Shown: positions 7,022-14,612, counted from the stretch's first letter. The stretch: DNA of 18,802 bases from CAG-390 sp045633005 (GCA_045633005.1 JAZQXT010000026.1:1-18802), one strand, 5' to 3'. Numbers and translations: made by a program. The notes: generated by a model from the sequence alone, not told the origin.

Positions 7022-7981
7022 TTAAATTAATAAACCTATCAGCGCCTGAACGGCCTCTGATATAAAGTCGCCCAAAACTCCGACCGCCAGCAGTAATATC
7101 ATATATAGGAGCATACTGCCGCGGCTTACGGAATTCTTGGTAATGCTGTAGTAAAAATTAAACTGCCCTTGGAAATTATCATCACGGTATTGATTCCATT
7201 GATAAGTAATAACGTCCTCACATTGATAGTCGCGGGGCAAATAATCGCGGTAGAGATTTTCCTCCAGCCGCCTGATAAGATAACAACCGCTGTCGTTAAG
7301 CTCGTATTTTTCATCCACGGAAATACTGATAGCCGCTTTTTTGAGCTTTTGACGGTGGAACATACCGATTCGCGTGATCTCCTCGGGTAAAAGCCTTGAC
7401 TCGTTGATACGGATCGAATAGCCGTATTTCTCCGAGACGATCGGCGTGGTGATCAAGTCGCGCAGTCTTTCCATCGCGTTGCCCACGTCAACGTACGGCT
7501 TGAAAATTTCGTCCAACGATTTATGCGGCATACGCCAAATGAAGTAGATCTCATCGTTGTCAAAATACGGTTGCAATCCTTGCAGATCCACGCGGATAAG
7601 CGCTCCGTTTGATAGCGGCTTCGCCTCAAAGCTCGTGGTGCTTATGTGTACGATATCCACGGTTTTGCCGTTGTAGGCTATCTCCGAGGTGTGAGCATTC
7701 TTCTTATAGTCCACGATGCAGGCTGAGCTGAATATCGCTTGCAGTATTTTCGTGTCCTCAAAGCACAGCGACACGTCCTCGATCTCTTCCTTCAAAACGG
7801 GGAAGGGTACGTACACGTTAAGAAGCTTACTTGTCTTGACGCCGCGAATATGTATCGCAACGTCTACGTAGCTTTTGCCCTTGGGGTTGAGCCAGTCGTT
7901 AATGTGGATCGTGCTCGTGTCGTCGCCGTCGATCCAAACGGCCCATCCGTCATCGGCAAACTTTCTGTGTTTTTTTGGCAT
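7022..7981 (-). CDS. Unknown protein with a C-terminal membrane anchor, in the partner-switching operon
   Basis: A 319-residue protein starting MPKKHRKF. The frame is open a further 57 codons upstream, but that part overlaps the previous gene and the ATG at 7981 has a perfect AAGGAGGG site 4-5 bases away, so I use it. Residues 1 to about 285 are soluble, rich in charged and aromatic residues, with no signal peptide and no motif I recognise. Residues 289-319 form one long or two short hydrophobic segments (LLYMILLLAVGVLGDF), so the protein is probably tail-anchored with its bulk in the cytoplasm. It ends 12 bp before the phosphatase-kinase receptor and is certainly cotranscribed with it. A partner or accessory of that receptor is a reasonable guess only. 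Confidence 0.8.
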   Translation of the reverse strand: MPKKHRKFADDGWAVWIDGDDTSTIHINDWLNPKGKSYVDVAIHIRGVKTSKLLNVYVPFPVLKEEIEDVSLCFEDTKILQAIFSSACIVDYKKNAHTSEIAYNGKTVDIVHISTTSFEAKPLSNGALIRVDLQGLQPYFDNDEIYFIWRMPHKSLDEIFKPYVDVGNAMERLRDLITTPIVSEKYGYSIRINESRLLPEEITRIGMFHRQKLKKAAISISVDEKYELNDSGCYLIRRLEENLYRDYLPRDYQCEDVITYQWNQYRDDNFQGQFNFYYSITKNSVSRGSMLLYMILLLAVGVLGDFISEAVQALIGLLI

Positions 7982-8030
7982 TACGCCCTCCTTGCGTTGA
8001 TGTCCTTCGCTATATGGTTCGCGTTGCTTT

Positions 8031-8711
8031 TTATTTTTCTTTCCGCTTTTTTCCGAGTCTGTCAAGCCCAAGGAAGGCAAACCCAACCGTAGCGAACGCC
8101 GCGGCGAGAATGCCAATCCACATAAGCACGCCGAGAACGCCTTGCGTGTCAAGATTTACGAAGAAGTAAGGGTAGATAAGAGGCGTGGTCGTGGTGGGGA
8201 TGAGAATGGACGTGTCAAACTTCAAAATAATTGCCTGAATAAGAAGGAATATCACGTAAGTGAGCGGAAAGGCGATAGAAGCGAGGGGATAATACCATTT
8301 TGCCTTCTTGCGCTCATAGAACAAGAACCAGTCGGCGATATACATAATGGGAAGCAGGACGTGGAAGCAAAGGCTACCCACGCGCCAGTTTGCCTGAGGA
8401 TCGCGTCCCTCTGCACCCGCAAGCATAATGTTAAACACAAGGAAGGTCAAAAGAATTCCGAGCATTCCGATGAATTTCAGCATCGGCGCGGCACAAACGT
8501 AGCTGTCCTCCTTCTTTTTTGCCGTTTGGATAAGGGCGGCAAGCATCACGCCGAAGCAAAGAAAATTGCTGACGTTGGTAAAGTGAACGTAGAAATCCCA
8601 ACGTATCGTGTTGATATTATCAAAGATTCCCGAGCTTGCGATAATGCCCACGAATCCAAGCGTGCAATATATCGTCTGATAGATCAGTTGAGCAGTTCTG
8701 TTTTTTATCAT
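8031..8711 (-). CDS. Pr6Pr-family integral membrane protein
   Basis: A 226-residue membrane protein with about six hydrophobic segments, first gene of the operon. The pattern FHVLLPIMYIADWFLFYERK around residues 116-135, followed by WYYPLASIAFPLTYV and a YPYFF motif, matches the Pr6Pr (FAR-17a/AIG1-like) family of bacterial membrane proteins. Members have no established biochemical role. The chosen ATG at 8711 (MIKNRTAQ) has AAAGGAG 8 bases before it; an earlier in-frame ATG at 8759 lacks such a site. It ends 49 bp before the tail-anchored protein. Its lead position suggests a membrane sensor or effector of the circuit, but nothing in the sequence shows this. Confidence 0.82.
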   Translation of the reverse strand: MIKNRTAQLIYQTIYCTLGFVGIIASSGIFDNINTIRWDFYVHFTNVSNFLCFGVMLAALIQTAKKKEDSYVCAAPMLKFIGMLGILLTFLVFNIMLAGAEGRDPQANWRVGSLCFHVLLPIMYIADWFLFYERKKAKWYYPLASIAFPLTYVIFLLIQAIILKFDTSILIPTTTTPLIYPYFFVNLDTQGVLGVLMWIGILAAAFATVGFAFLGLDRLGKKRKEK

Positions 8712-8779
8712 TACTTGTCTCCTTTGGGTGATAAAATTTGCTGTTTTCATTGAACGCATATATAAAATTTAACATATAG

Positions 8780-8808
8780 AGTATATTATAATAAAACAGG
8801 CGTTACAA
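8780..8808 (-). promoter_or_regulatory. Promoter of the partner-switching operon
   Basis: On the minus strand TTGTAA (8803-8808) and TATACT (8780-8785) are 17 bases apart, about 70 bases before the Pr6Pr gene start. A TATAAT at 8786-8791 lies in the spacer but has no well-placed -35. The weak -35 fits a promoter that needs an activator. Confidence 0.5.
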
Positions 8809-8820
8809 AGGCGTTACAAA
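8799..8820 (-). promoter_or_regulatory. Tandem 11-bp direct repeat overlapping the -35 box: candidate operator
   Basis: TTTGTAACGCC occurs twice in immediate tandem (minus strand; plus strand GGCGTTACAAA at 8799-8809 and 8810-8820) with no mismatch. The second copy contains the -35 hexamer. SARP-type DNA-binding domains are known to bind direct repeats with an 11-bp period over the -35 region, and the regulator encoded at 8876-9652 has such a domain. The link is inference. Confidence 0.55.
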
Positions 8821-8828
8821 TCCAATAA

Positions 8829-8865
8829 AAAAGCTCGAGACAAATGCAAAAAGCATTTGTCTCGA
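8829..8865 (-). terminator. Rho-independent terminator of the histidine kinase-regulator operon
   Basis: A perfect 13-bp stem (8835-8847 with 8853-8865, core GACAAATGC), loop AAAAA, then GCTTTTTT on the minus strand. It begins 11 bases after the stop codon of the response regulator. It isolates that operon from the next promoter. Confidence 0.88.
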
Positions 8866-8875
8866 CCAAAGTTTT

Positions 8876-9652
8876 TTATTTTTTGAACAGAAGCATAGCG
8901 CAGGTGTCCTCCGCCCAGCTGTATTGCGTCATATACTCGCCGTGAAATTCGGGCTTGCCCGTTTCAAGATGGCTGAAATAATCACACTTTACCAAATTGG
9001 TGTCGATTCGATAGCACGGAGTTTCGTGGCACAACACAGCCTCCGCGCCGACCGCCCGCAAGGTGTTTTTTAAATCCATCACAAGCTGTCGAAGGTACGC
9101 CGAATTCTTCGTGTCGTCGGTATCGTCGGGGAAAAGCACGGCGCATATCTGCTTTGCCGTCATTCTCGCGCCGTTGCGGTCTATGAGAAATGCAAAAAGC
9201 TCCTTTGTCTTTAGTCGTTTGAACACAAGCGCCTCGTTTTTTGCGTAGACCTCAAAATTGCCAAAGCACTTTACCGTAAGAAGCTTTGCCTTTTGGCGAA
9301 TTCCCTTGATATTGTCGATCTCTCCTTGCACGTCCTCCGCGGATATGGGCTTCATCAGATACCCCGATGCGTGAAGCTTAAAGGCGGGAATCGCGTATTC
9401 CTCGTATCCCGTGCAAAACACTATTTTGCAATCAGCGCAAAATCCTATAATTTTTTCCGCAAGGGAAAGTCCGCCCATACCGCGCATATTGATGTCCAAA
9501 AATGCAATATCGGCGGGGGTGGTTTTGATAAAATCAAGCGCCTCCTCGCAGGAGGTAAAGCTTGCGACCGACGAAATATCGGGGGATGCCTTGATCGCCT
9601 TCGTCAGCGCGCCAAGCATCAACGGCTCGTCGTCTACGGCTATTGCTATCAT
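8876..9652 (-). CDS. Response regulator with a SARP-like DNA-binding domain
   Basis: A 258-residue protein. Residues 1-118 are a receiver domain with acidic pocket D7-D8, phospho-acceptor Asp53 (AFLDINM), Thr81 (FCTGY) and Lys101 (LMKP). Residues 124-230 form an OmpR-like winged helix of SARP/BTAD type, starting LTVKCFGNFEVYA and continuing FKRLKTKELFAFLIDRNG, a layout common in clostridial regulators. The tail to 258 is short, so the long BTAD helical domain is absent. Its ATG overlaps the kinase stop codon (ATGA) and it has its own AAGGAGG site, so the two are translationally coupled. Likely targets include its own neighbourhood; the 11-bp repeats upstream of the next operon are a candidate site. 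Confidence 0.92.
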   Translation of the reverse strand: MIAIAVDDEPLMLGALTKAIKASPDISSVASFTSCEEALDFIKTTPADIAFLDINMRGMGGLSLAEKIIGFCADCKIVFCTGYEEYAIPAFKLHASGYLMKPISAEDVQGEIDNIKGIRQKAKLLTVKCFGNFEVYAKNEALVFKRLKTKELFAFLIDRNGARMTAKQICAVLFPDDTDDTKNSAYLRQLVMDLKNTLRAVGAEAVLCHETPCYRIDTNLVKCDYFSHLETGKPEFHGEYMTQYSWAEDTCAMLLFKK

Positions 9653-11499
9653 TTCTTTTCCTCCTTCGGTATTTTAATAAGCACCTTCGTGCCTACGCCC
9701 TGCGTGCTTTCAATTTCAAGCGTGCCGCCTACCATTACCTTCAAGCGGTCGCGGATATTTCGGATGCCGATGTGCTTCTTGTCGTCAAGCAGCTTGCCCG
9801 TGTCAAAGCCCACGCCGTCGTCCTCGACTAAGATGCAGTAGTCCGTATCCGTTTCATAGGAAATAACTCGGATAGAGCCGCCTTTTTGCAGCTTCATAAG
9901 TCCGTGCTTTATGGCGTTTTCGACTATCGGCTGAACCGTAAGCGCGGGCAGTCTGAAATCCTCGGAGCGCATCTCAAACGAAAACGTCATATCGGGGAAG
10001 CGCACGTTTTCGATGTTGATATAATGGCGAACGTGCTCCATTTCCTGCGACATTAAAATGGGCTTTGGGTTATCAAGCTCGCCGAAATTACCGCGCAGGT
10101 ATTTTGCAAAGTTGTGGACGAGCTCGCCCGCCTTTCGCGGATCCAATTCACAAAGCTGCTCGATGCTTCCGAGCGTATTGTAGATGAAATGCGGACGTAT
10201 CTGACTCATCATCGTCGATATTCGGGTTTCGGCAAGCTGTGCGTCCAAAACCATTTTTTCCGTTTCAAGCTCCTTCGCCTTTGCAAGCGCGTTGATGTTG
10301 TTAGGTATGATCTTAAGCACCATAACAATAGCCGCAACGAAGAAAACGGTAAAAATGCAAATTGAAACAACGGCGCTGTTCCACGTGCCGAGCCCGACCA
10401 TAACGGCGTCGATTTCAAACGATATAAGCGGCAAGAGCGAGCAGAGGTAGATAAAACGCGCCTTTCCGCTTGCGGAGAAAAACTCTCTGATAAGGCAGGC
10501 TGAAAGGACGATGTTTGCGAGCGTTTGCAAAACTACCCAATAAAGCCACGTGTCGTAAAATAAAATATCCGTAAATACGGGCAACATGAAAAGCACGGCA
10601 CTTAAAAGCCCCGACGCGGCAACAGCGGCTACTCCTACGGCTTTCGTGCCTTTGAGTAAGTGGGCGAGCGCTATCGAAATGAACAGCATATAGAACATCA
10701 TTGAGCAGCCAAGCATCGTGGTGTTGGAAACGACGGATTCACTCCAAAAGTAAACTCCGTCGGCGCTGTAGGAAAGATACGTGCCCGCGAACAAAATTAC
10801 GATGCCGAGAAGCCAAATAGTCTTGCTGTTTTTTATATGTATAAGAGTTGAAAAGAGCGCAGTTCCCAAAAAGAGCAGGGAAACGATGAGGAAGAAAAGT
10901 CCGACGTCTCTTTGCGTTTCACCGCTTTCAAGCGCTTCCTTTTCAAAATCAAGTCCCGACCAAAAAGCCATTCTGGACAACAGCTCGTCTATCGCGCCTT
11001 CGTTCCCGAAGCTGTGCGGGTTGTGGATAAGTATCTCGACAGGCTCGCTTCCGTCACCCGTAAGGAAGTGCGCAGTCCATCCCACACCGCAGGCGGAATC
11101 CCCGAACAATGGGTTTTCCATATCTATCACGAAAGGCTCGTTTTCGCCTTCAAAAAAGGTCAGGTTGATGTGGTCGGTATAGAGCGCTATGGGCATATCC
11201 CCGCTGTAAACGCCAACGTACTCCCCGTCGGGTGCCAGCATATGGAAGTTTCCGCGAAGCGTTACGTCTCCGCGTGTAGAGGAAATGTGCTCGCCCTTTA
11301 CTATCTTTTGCCACTCGCCGTCGGCAATGCGGTATTCACCGTCAAAATACACGTCGGCTATCAAAGCGGGCATGGCTTGATTGCTGGTCGCGTTGCCGTG
11401 CCACAGTAAAACAAAGGCAAACAGCAATAATATCAGCACTCCCGCAACCGTTAGCGTTGTAATATTAAAAAAATGAAGCTTTTTTTCTTTGCCGCTCAT
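9649..11499 (-). CDS. LytS-family sensor histidine kinase with 7TM-type membrane region
   Basis: A 616-residue protein. One N-terminal helix (about 15-35) is followed by an extracytoplasmic domain to about 195 and then seven or so helices between 199 and 397, the layout of 7TMR-type sensors. A coiled coil (about 400-428) leads to the His_kinase domain with SQIRPHFIYNTL (phospho-acceptor His437), then an HATPase with QPIVENAIKHG (Asn528) and DDGVGFD. It should autophosphorylate on His437 and pass phosphate to Asp53 of the regulator that follows by a 4-bp overlap. The ATG at 11499 has AAAGGAG 8 bases before it; an earlier TTG at 11505 would be too close to that site. The signal sensed is unknown. 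Confidence 0.93.
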   Translation of the reverse strand: MSGKEKKLHFFNITTLTVAGVLILLLFAFVLLWHGNATSNQAMPALIADVYFDGEYRIADGEWQKIVKGEHISSTRGDVTLRGNFHMLAPDGEYVGVYSGDMPIALYTDHINLTFFEGENEPFVIDMENPLFGDSACGVGWTAHFLTGDGSEPVEILIHNPHSFGNEGAIDELLSRMAFWSGLDFEKEALESGETQRDVGLFFLIVSLLFLGTALFSTLIHIKNSKTIWLLGIVILFAGTYLSYSADGVYFWSESVVSNTTMLGCSMMFYMLFISIALAHLLKGTKAVGVAAVAASGLLSAVLFMLPVFTDILFYDTWLYWVVLQTLANIVLSACLIREFFSASGKARFIYLCSLLPLISFEIDAVMVGLGTWNSAVVSICIFTVFFVAAIVMVLKIIPNNINALAKAKELETEKMVLDAQLAETRISTMMSQIRPHFIYNTLGSIEQLCELDPRKAGELVHNFAKYLRGNFGELDNPKPILMSQEMEHVRHYINIENVRFPDMTFSFEMRSEDFRLPALTVQPIVENAIKHGLMKLQKGGSIRVISYETDTDYCILVEDDGVGFDTGKLLDDKKHIGIRNIRDRLKVMVGGTLEIESTQGVGTKVLIKIPKEEKK

Positions 11500-11537
11500 T
11501 GTCAAGACTCCTTTTGCGTTTCCGCTTTTACTGATTA

Positions 11538-11566
11538 ATTATACCACAAAGTGACAAGAAGCGCAA
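11538..11566 (-). promoter_or_regulatory. Promoter of the histidine kinase-regulator operon
   Basis: On the minus strand TTGCGC (11561-11566) and TATAAT (11538-11543) have a 17-base spacer, about 40 bases before the kinase start. It is back to back with the promoter of the GrpB gene. Confidence 0.6.
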
Positions 11567-11573
11567 CCGTCTA

Positions 11574-11602
11574 TTGAAAAATCAGCCGATTTGTGATATA
11601 AT
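11574..11602 (+). promoter_or_regulatory. Promoter of the GrpB-cyclase operon
   Basis: TTGAAA (11574-11579) and TATAAT (11597-11602) with a spacer of exactly 17 bases and a TG one base before the -10, 34 bases before the ATG of the GrpB gene. Confidence 0.75.
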
Positions 11603-11635
11603 CTATCCGTAGAATTCTATTTGTGGGGAGACTAT

Positions 11636-12154
11636 ATGCAAACAAGAAAAGTTACCGTCCTACCGTATGACGAGGCGTGGGAATCCGCTTTTTCGGATAT
11701 AAAGCGCGAGCTTGAGCGTGCGCTCGGCGGCTTGATCGTCGGCATCGAGCACGTCGGAAGCACATCGGTCAAGGGAATGTCGGCAAAGCCTTGCATCGAC
11801 GTCGACGTGGTCATAAAGGACTATTCCGTGTTTAATGATGTCGTTAAGAGGCTCGCCGCTATCGGATACGCCCACGAGGGCGATCTTGGTATAAAGGGCA
11901 GGGAAGCGTTCAAATATGCGGATAAGCCTCATTTGATGAACCACCATTTGTACGTGTGTCCGCAGGACTCCGAGGAGCTGAAAAGGCACGTCACGTTCAG
12001 AGATTTCCTGCGAAATAACGCCGCGGCGGCGCGGAAATACAGTGCGGTAAAGGAAACGGCGGCAGAACTGTTTCCGAATGATATCGACAAGTATATTGAA
12101 TACAAATCCCCTTGCATAGAGGAGATGTATAAACAATGCGGATTGAAAAAATGA
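11636..12154 (+). CDS. GrpB (UPF0157) family nucleotidyltransferase-fold protein
   Basis: A 172-residue protein, the usual length for the GrpB/UPF0157 family. It has the family start (VTVLPYDEAWESAF), the nucleotidyltransferase-like core IEHVGSTSVKGMSAKPCIDVDVVI (G-S-T-S plus D-x-D, residues 38-60), and the central HLMNHHLYV motif. The activity of most members is not known; some stand-alone forms are thought to be nucleotidyltransferases. The ATG at 11636 is preceded by GGGGAG at 5 bases; an in-frame TTG at 11621 is less likely. It is followed after 22 bp by the cyclase gene, so the two form an operon. Confidence 0.92.
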   Translation: MQTRKVTVLPYDEAWESAFSDIKRELERALGGLIVGIEHVGSTSVKGMSAKPCIDVDVVIKDYSVFNDVVKRLAAIGYAHEGDLGIKGREAFKYADKPHLMNHHLYVCPQDSEELKRHVTFRDFLRNNAAAARKYSAVKETAAELFPNDIDKYIEYKSPCIEEMYKQCGLKK

Positions 12155-12176
12155 GAATTGACGGTGGAGAAAAGTA

Positions 12177-12779
12177 ATGAGAATATACGATATTTCCCAA
12201 GAGGTTTTCGGTTGTGAGGTGTATACGGGTGACCCCGTGCCGAAGAAAAACGTGCTAAACTCAATGGAGAAGGGCGACCTATATAATCTGACCGAATTCA
12301 GTATGTGCGCTCATAACGGTACGCATATAGATGCGCCGTTCCACTTTATTAAGGACGGAAAAACGGTTGACGCTATGGATCTGGAGTCCTTCGTGGGAAT
12401 GGCTTACGTTGCGGAGCATCGCGGCAAGGTATCGCGCGATGATGCTTTGAGAATCATTGAAAAAGCGAAAAAACAGAACGTGGAATCCGCAAAGCGGATT
12501 CTTATCAAGGGAGACGCAGAGGTTTCTGCCGAAGCCGCAAGGGTGTTTGCCGCGGCTGAAATCCTGCTTTTAGGTAACGAATCGCAGACCGTCGGGCCCG
12601 AAAACGCGCCCATGGAAGTCCACCGCATACTTTTGTCTGCGGGCGTTGCTTTGCTTGAGGGCGTCCGCCTTTCAGCCGTCCCCGAGGGCGTTTATTTTTT
12701 GAACGCCGCGCCGCTCAATCTGTCGGGAGCCGACGGCTCCCCCTGCCGCGCCGTGTTGGTGGATATTGCGGATAAATAA
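12177..12779 (+). CDS. Cyclase/kynurenine formamidase-like metal-dependent hydrolase
   Basis: A 200-residue protein of the cyclase family (KynB-like fold). The metal site motif HNGTHIDAPFHF spans residues 46-57, with His46, His50, Asp52 and His56 as probable ligands. The C-terminal GADGSPCRAVLVDI is the usual end of short clostridial members. Family members include arylformamidases and related hydrolases; the substrate here cannot be named. GGAGAAAAG precedes the ATG by 6 bases. It is second in an operon with the GrpB gene and ends just before a shared terminator. Confidence 0.9.
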   Translation: MRIYDISQEVFGCEVYTGDPVPKKNVLNSMEKGDLYNLTEFSMCAHNGTHIDAPFHFIKDGKTVDAMDLESFVGMAYVAEHRGKVSRDDALRIIEKAKKQNVESAKRILIKGDAEVSAEAARVFAAAEILLLGNESQTVGPENAPMEVHRILLSAGVALLEGVRLSAVPEGVYFLNAAPLNLSGADGSPCRAVLVDIADK

Positions 12780-12796
12780 AGCCTCAAGCGGCATAG

Positions 12797-12824
12797 AAAA
12801 AGGGATGAACGTTCATCCCTTTTT
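12797..12824. terminator. Bidirectional palindromic terminator between converging genes
   Basis: AAAAAGGGATGAAC (12797-12810) and GTTCATCCCTTTTT (12811-12824) form a perfect 14-bp palindrome whose ends give a T-run on both strands. It lies 18 bases past the cyclase stop and overlaps the last two codons and stop of the VanZ gene, so the palindrome also encodes the VanZ C-terminus (KKG). Confidence 0.85.
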
Positions 12825-13355
12825 GTCTATTATACATTTTACTCCAAGATATATTAAATAGCCGAGAGCGTATCCCAACGAATTCAGAATCAAATCATCA
12901 ACGTCGCTTACTCTGTCGAAAAACGGAAGCTGTAAGATCTCAATAGTAAGTGAAAAGCCTGCGCCCGCGGCTAATACCTTTGCGTGCGTGTTCAGCTTTT
13001 TATACACGATCGGATAAACGATCCCCACGGGAACGAACATCAAGGTGTTGCCCACAAGGTTTAATACGGCTTCGCTCATTATCTCGTAATCGAACAGATG
13101 AACGAGCGGGAGCAGATTTATCCTGAACGGCAATATTTTTTCTGCGTTAAAAAGCAAAGGCTGTATTTGTCCGTCCACCTTCCCGAAAGGGCAGAACGTG
13201 AATCTTGCGATAACGACTATACATATATACACAAGCAATAGCTGCAATTCGCGCCGCCAGCTTACGCGCTTGTTTTTTGCCCACGTAAGCGCTCTGCCAA
13301 TGCACCACATCGCGCTTATAATAGCAAACATAGTTCCGTATGATATTGCAATCAC
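12813..13355 (-). CDS. VanZ-family membrane protein
   Basis: A 180-residue protein with about five hydrophobic segments and the VanZ-family signatures NLVGNTLMFVPVGIVYP (around residues 99-115) and the C-terminal RVSDVDDLILNSLGYALGY (148-166). VanZ proteins lower teicoplanin sensitivity in enterococci, and related members are widespread and mostly uncharacterised; no other glycopeptide resistance gene is here, so this is not evidence of resistance. The start is a GTG at 13355 with GGAGG 10 bases before it. It is transcribed alone from a promoter about 135 bases upstream. Confidence 0.92.
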   Translation of the reverse strand: MIAISYGTMFAIISAMWCIGRALTWAKNKRVSWRRELQLLLVYICIVVIARFTFCPFGKVDGQIQPLLFNAEKILPFRINLLPLVHLFDYEIMSEAVLNLVGNTLMFVPVGIVYPIVYKKLNTHAKVLAAGAGFSLTIEILQLPFFDRVSDVDDLILNSLGYALGYLIYLGVKCIIDKKG

Positions 13356-13489
13356 TTTTAGGTTTCCTCCGTGAAGTAATCAAGCATTATTGAAAAAACA
13401 GCATCTGAAATTACAGATAGTTGCATTTGTTATTATTTCAATTCCTCTATCCAAGTTGCAAGGAATTCAAATTATTGTTTTTCAAGCAA

Positions 13490-13518
13490 ATTATATCACA
13501 GACCGTAAAAAAGTGCAA
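13490..13518 (-). promoter_or_regulatory. Promoter of the VanZ gene, with a long leader
   Basis: On the minus strand TTGCAC (13513-13518) and TATAAT (13490-13495) are 17 bases apart, with TG one base before the -10. The 5' leader to the GTG is about 130 bases and contains short inverted repeats (ATCTG/CAGAT at about 13404-13420, AATTCC/GGAATT at about 13439-13466), which could fold but match no riboswitch I know. Confidence 0.6.
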
Positions 13519-13572
13519 CTGTTTTCACGTAATAAAAGGCGTACCCAAACGTTCAAGCCTTGAATATGCCGT

Positions 13573-13698
13573 ATAAATCAGGTTCAGGTATGGCTCGGAC
13601 ACAGCGATATGAGCACCAACGCCAACATCTACAGCCGCTTTGATGCCAGCGATGAGTAAAGCGCTCGGGTCGAGGCGGTCTTGTCCCGTATGAGTTAA
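13573..13698 (+). pseudogene. C-terminal remnant of a tyrosine recombinase (integrase)
   Basis: From 13579 the plus strand reads QVQVWLGHSD, then MSTNANIYSRFDASDE, a stop (TAA 13657-13659), and in the same frame SARVEAVLSRMS before a second stop at 13696-13698. The L-G-H-S-D-x-S-T-x-x-x-I-Y pattern is the end of the phage-integrase catalytic domain, with the nucleophile Tyr at codon 13630-13632. A stop also lies just upstream (13561-13563) and no start or earlier catalytic motif (Arg, His-x-x-Arg) is seen. It is a decayed remnant of a mobile element that entered beside the VanZ gene. Confidence 0.6.
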
Positions 13699-13712
13699 AT
13701 TGCATTGCTAAC

Positions 13713-14138
13713 TTAATTTAGTCGATTTTTAGCATCCCTATACATAAAAGTAACGCATGGCATGTTCGATGTGTGTACATAGGCAAGTCGGAGTATAGCG
13801 ATCACAAAAATAAAATCTTTTGGGTACAACGCACAGTATTCTTTCTTAAAACCGTCCTGCTGGATTTTTTCAACTTCATCGAGCAGTCCTACGTGTCGCA
13901 ACTTTATGGCAGCATTGCTGATCGCATCCTCTGTCAACGAGGTAGCTTTTGAAAGCATTTGAGGCGAAAATGATGTTGCGTCCTCTCCTTCTGAAATCCA
14001 TTTTTCATAAATAGCTTTCAAAACCTTGCGCGCATTTTTATCACCTAATACAGATAATAGTTCTCCTGCTTTAAGAAGGGGTGGAATAATGGTAATGGTT
14101 TGTAATTGGTAGCATTTGATTTTTTTAGAAAAGCTCAA
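13713..14138 (-). CDS. Small winged-helix-like protein, doubtful start, possible accessory gene
   Basis: A 141-residue frame opened by a TTG at 14138; no ATG is available in frame near the N-terminus. Residues 29-98 (VLGDKNARKVLKAIYEKW, then MLSKATSLTEDAISNAAIKLRHVGLLDEV) have the layout of an ArsR/MarR-like winged helix, with a recognition helix at about 67-82. The C-terminus carries no domain I recognise. An ATG at 14150 with AAAGG before it lies in another frame and meets a stop after seven codons, so a one-base slip in an A-run near 14144 may have broken the original start. The gene is more AT-rich than its neighbours and lies beside an integrase remnant, which fits horizontal transfer. 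Confidence 0.5.
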   Translation of the reverse strand: MSFSKKIKCYQLQTITIIPPLLKAGELLSVLGDKNARKVLKAIYEKWISEGEDATSFSPQMLSKATSLTEDAISNAAIKLRHVGLLDEVEKIQQDGFKKEYCALYPKDFIFVIAILRLAYVHTSNMPCVTFMYRDAKNRLN

Positions 14139-14490
14139 TTTTTTTCATAAAACCTTTGACTAGAGACTTGGCCAATCATAAAACTCTGTTATTTTTTTGA
14201 CGAGCGTTTCCAAAATTAGGGAAATCTGCCGTTTTTAGGGCGTGGCGGTGATGTGTCGATGTTTTTGAAGATGCCGAGAGGGGGGCACCGCACTTTGTCG
14301 GAAAGAGGGATTTTTGTTTTGCACGAGAGAAGTCGTCTGTAATATGGCGAAATACGGCGCACTCATTGGCGCGAGCAGGCAGTTGACTTATATTGTGAGT
14401 GAATTTAAAGCGCACGTTGTATTAAAAAATTGTGAACTCGCGTGATTTGTATTATTTTATATTATAATATTACAAATTTTTTTGTAGAAC
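14139..14490. other. Intergenic stretch without a supported gene
   Basis: About 350 bases of mixed composition, AT-rich at both ends. A 79-codon minus-strand frame (14176-14415) has no ribosome site and no recognisable domain. I see no RNA gene or repeat family in it. It may be decayed accessory DNA continuing from the integrase remnant. Confidence 0.4.
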
Positions 14491-14519
14491 TTGACATATA
14501 TGCTATAATATGATATCAT
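14491..14519 (+). promoter_or_regulatory. Promoter before the first SipW-type surface gene (now a pseudogene)
   Basis: TTGACA (14491-14496) and TATCAT (14514-14519) with a 17-base spacer, in very AT-rich DNA about 95 bases before the ATG. An overlapping TATAAT (14504-14509) could serve instead with a poorer -35. Confidence 0.55.
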
Positions 14520-14612
14520 AAAGCTGTATAACTGTAATAATTTTATTTACACCCCGACAACTGCACAAGAAACGGAATTGATACTGCCATAATCGTGATA
14601 AGAAAAGCGGTC

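Noticed and set aside
7982..8152. N-terminal extension of the tail-anchored unknown protein by 57 codons
   Set aside because: It overlaps the end of the Pr6Pr gene in another frame, and the ATG at 7981 has a perfect ribosome site.
14176..14415. A 79-codon minus-strand frame
   Set aside because: No ribosome site, no recognisable domain and low-complexity composition; not enough to call a gene.
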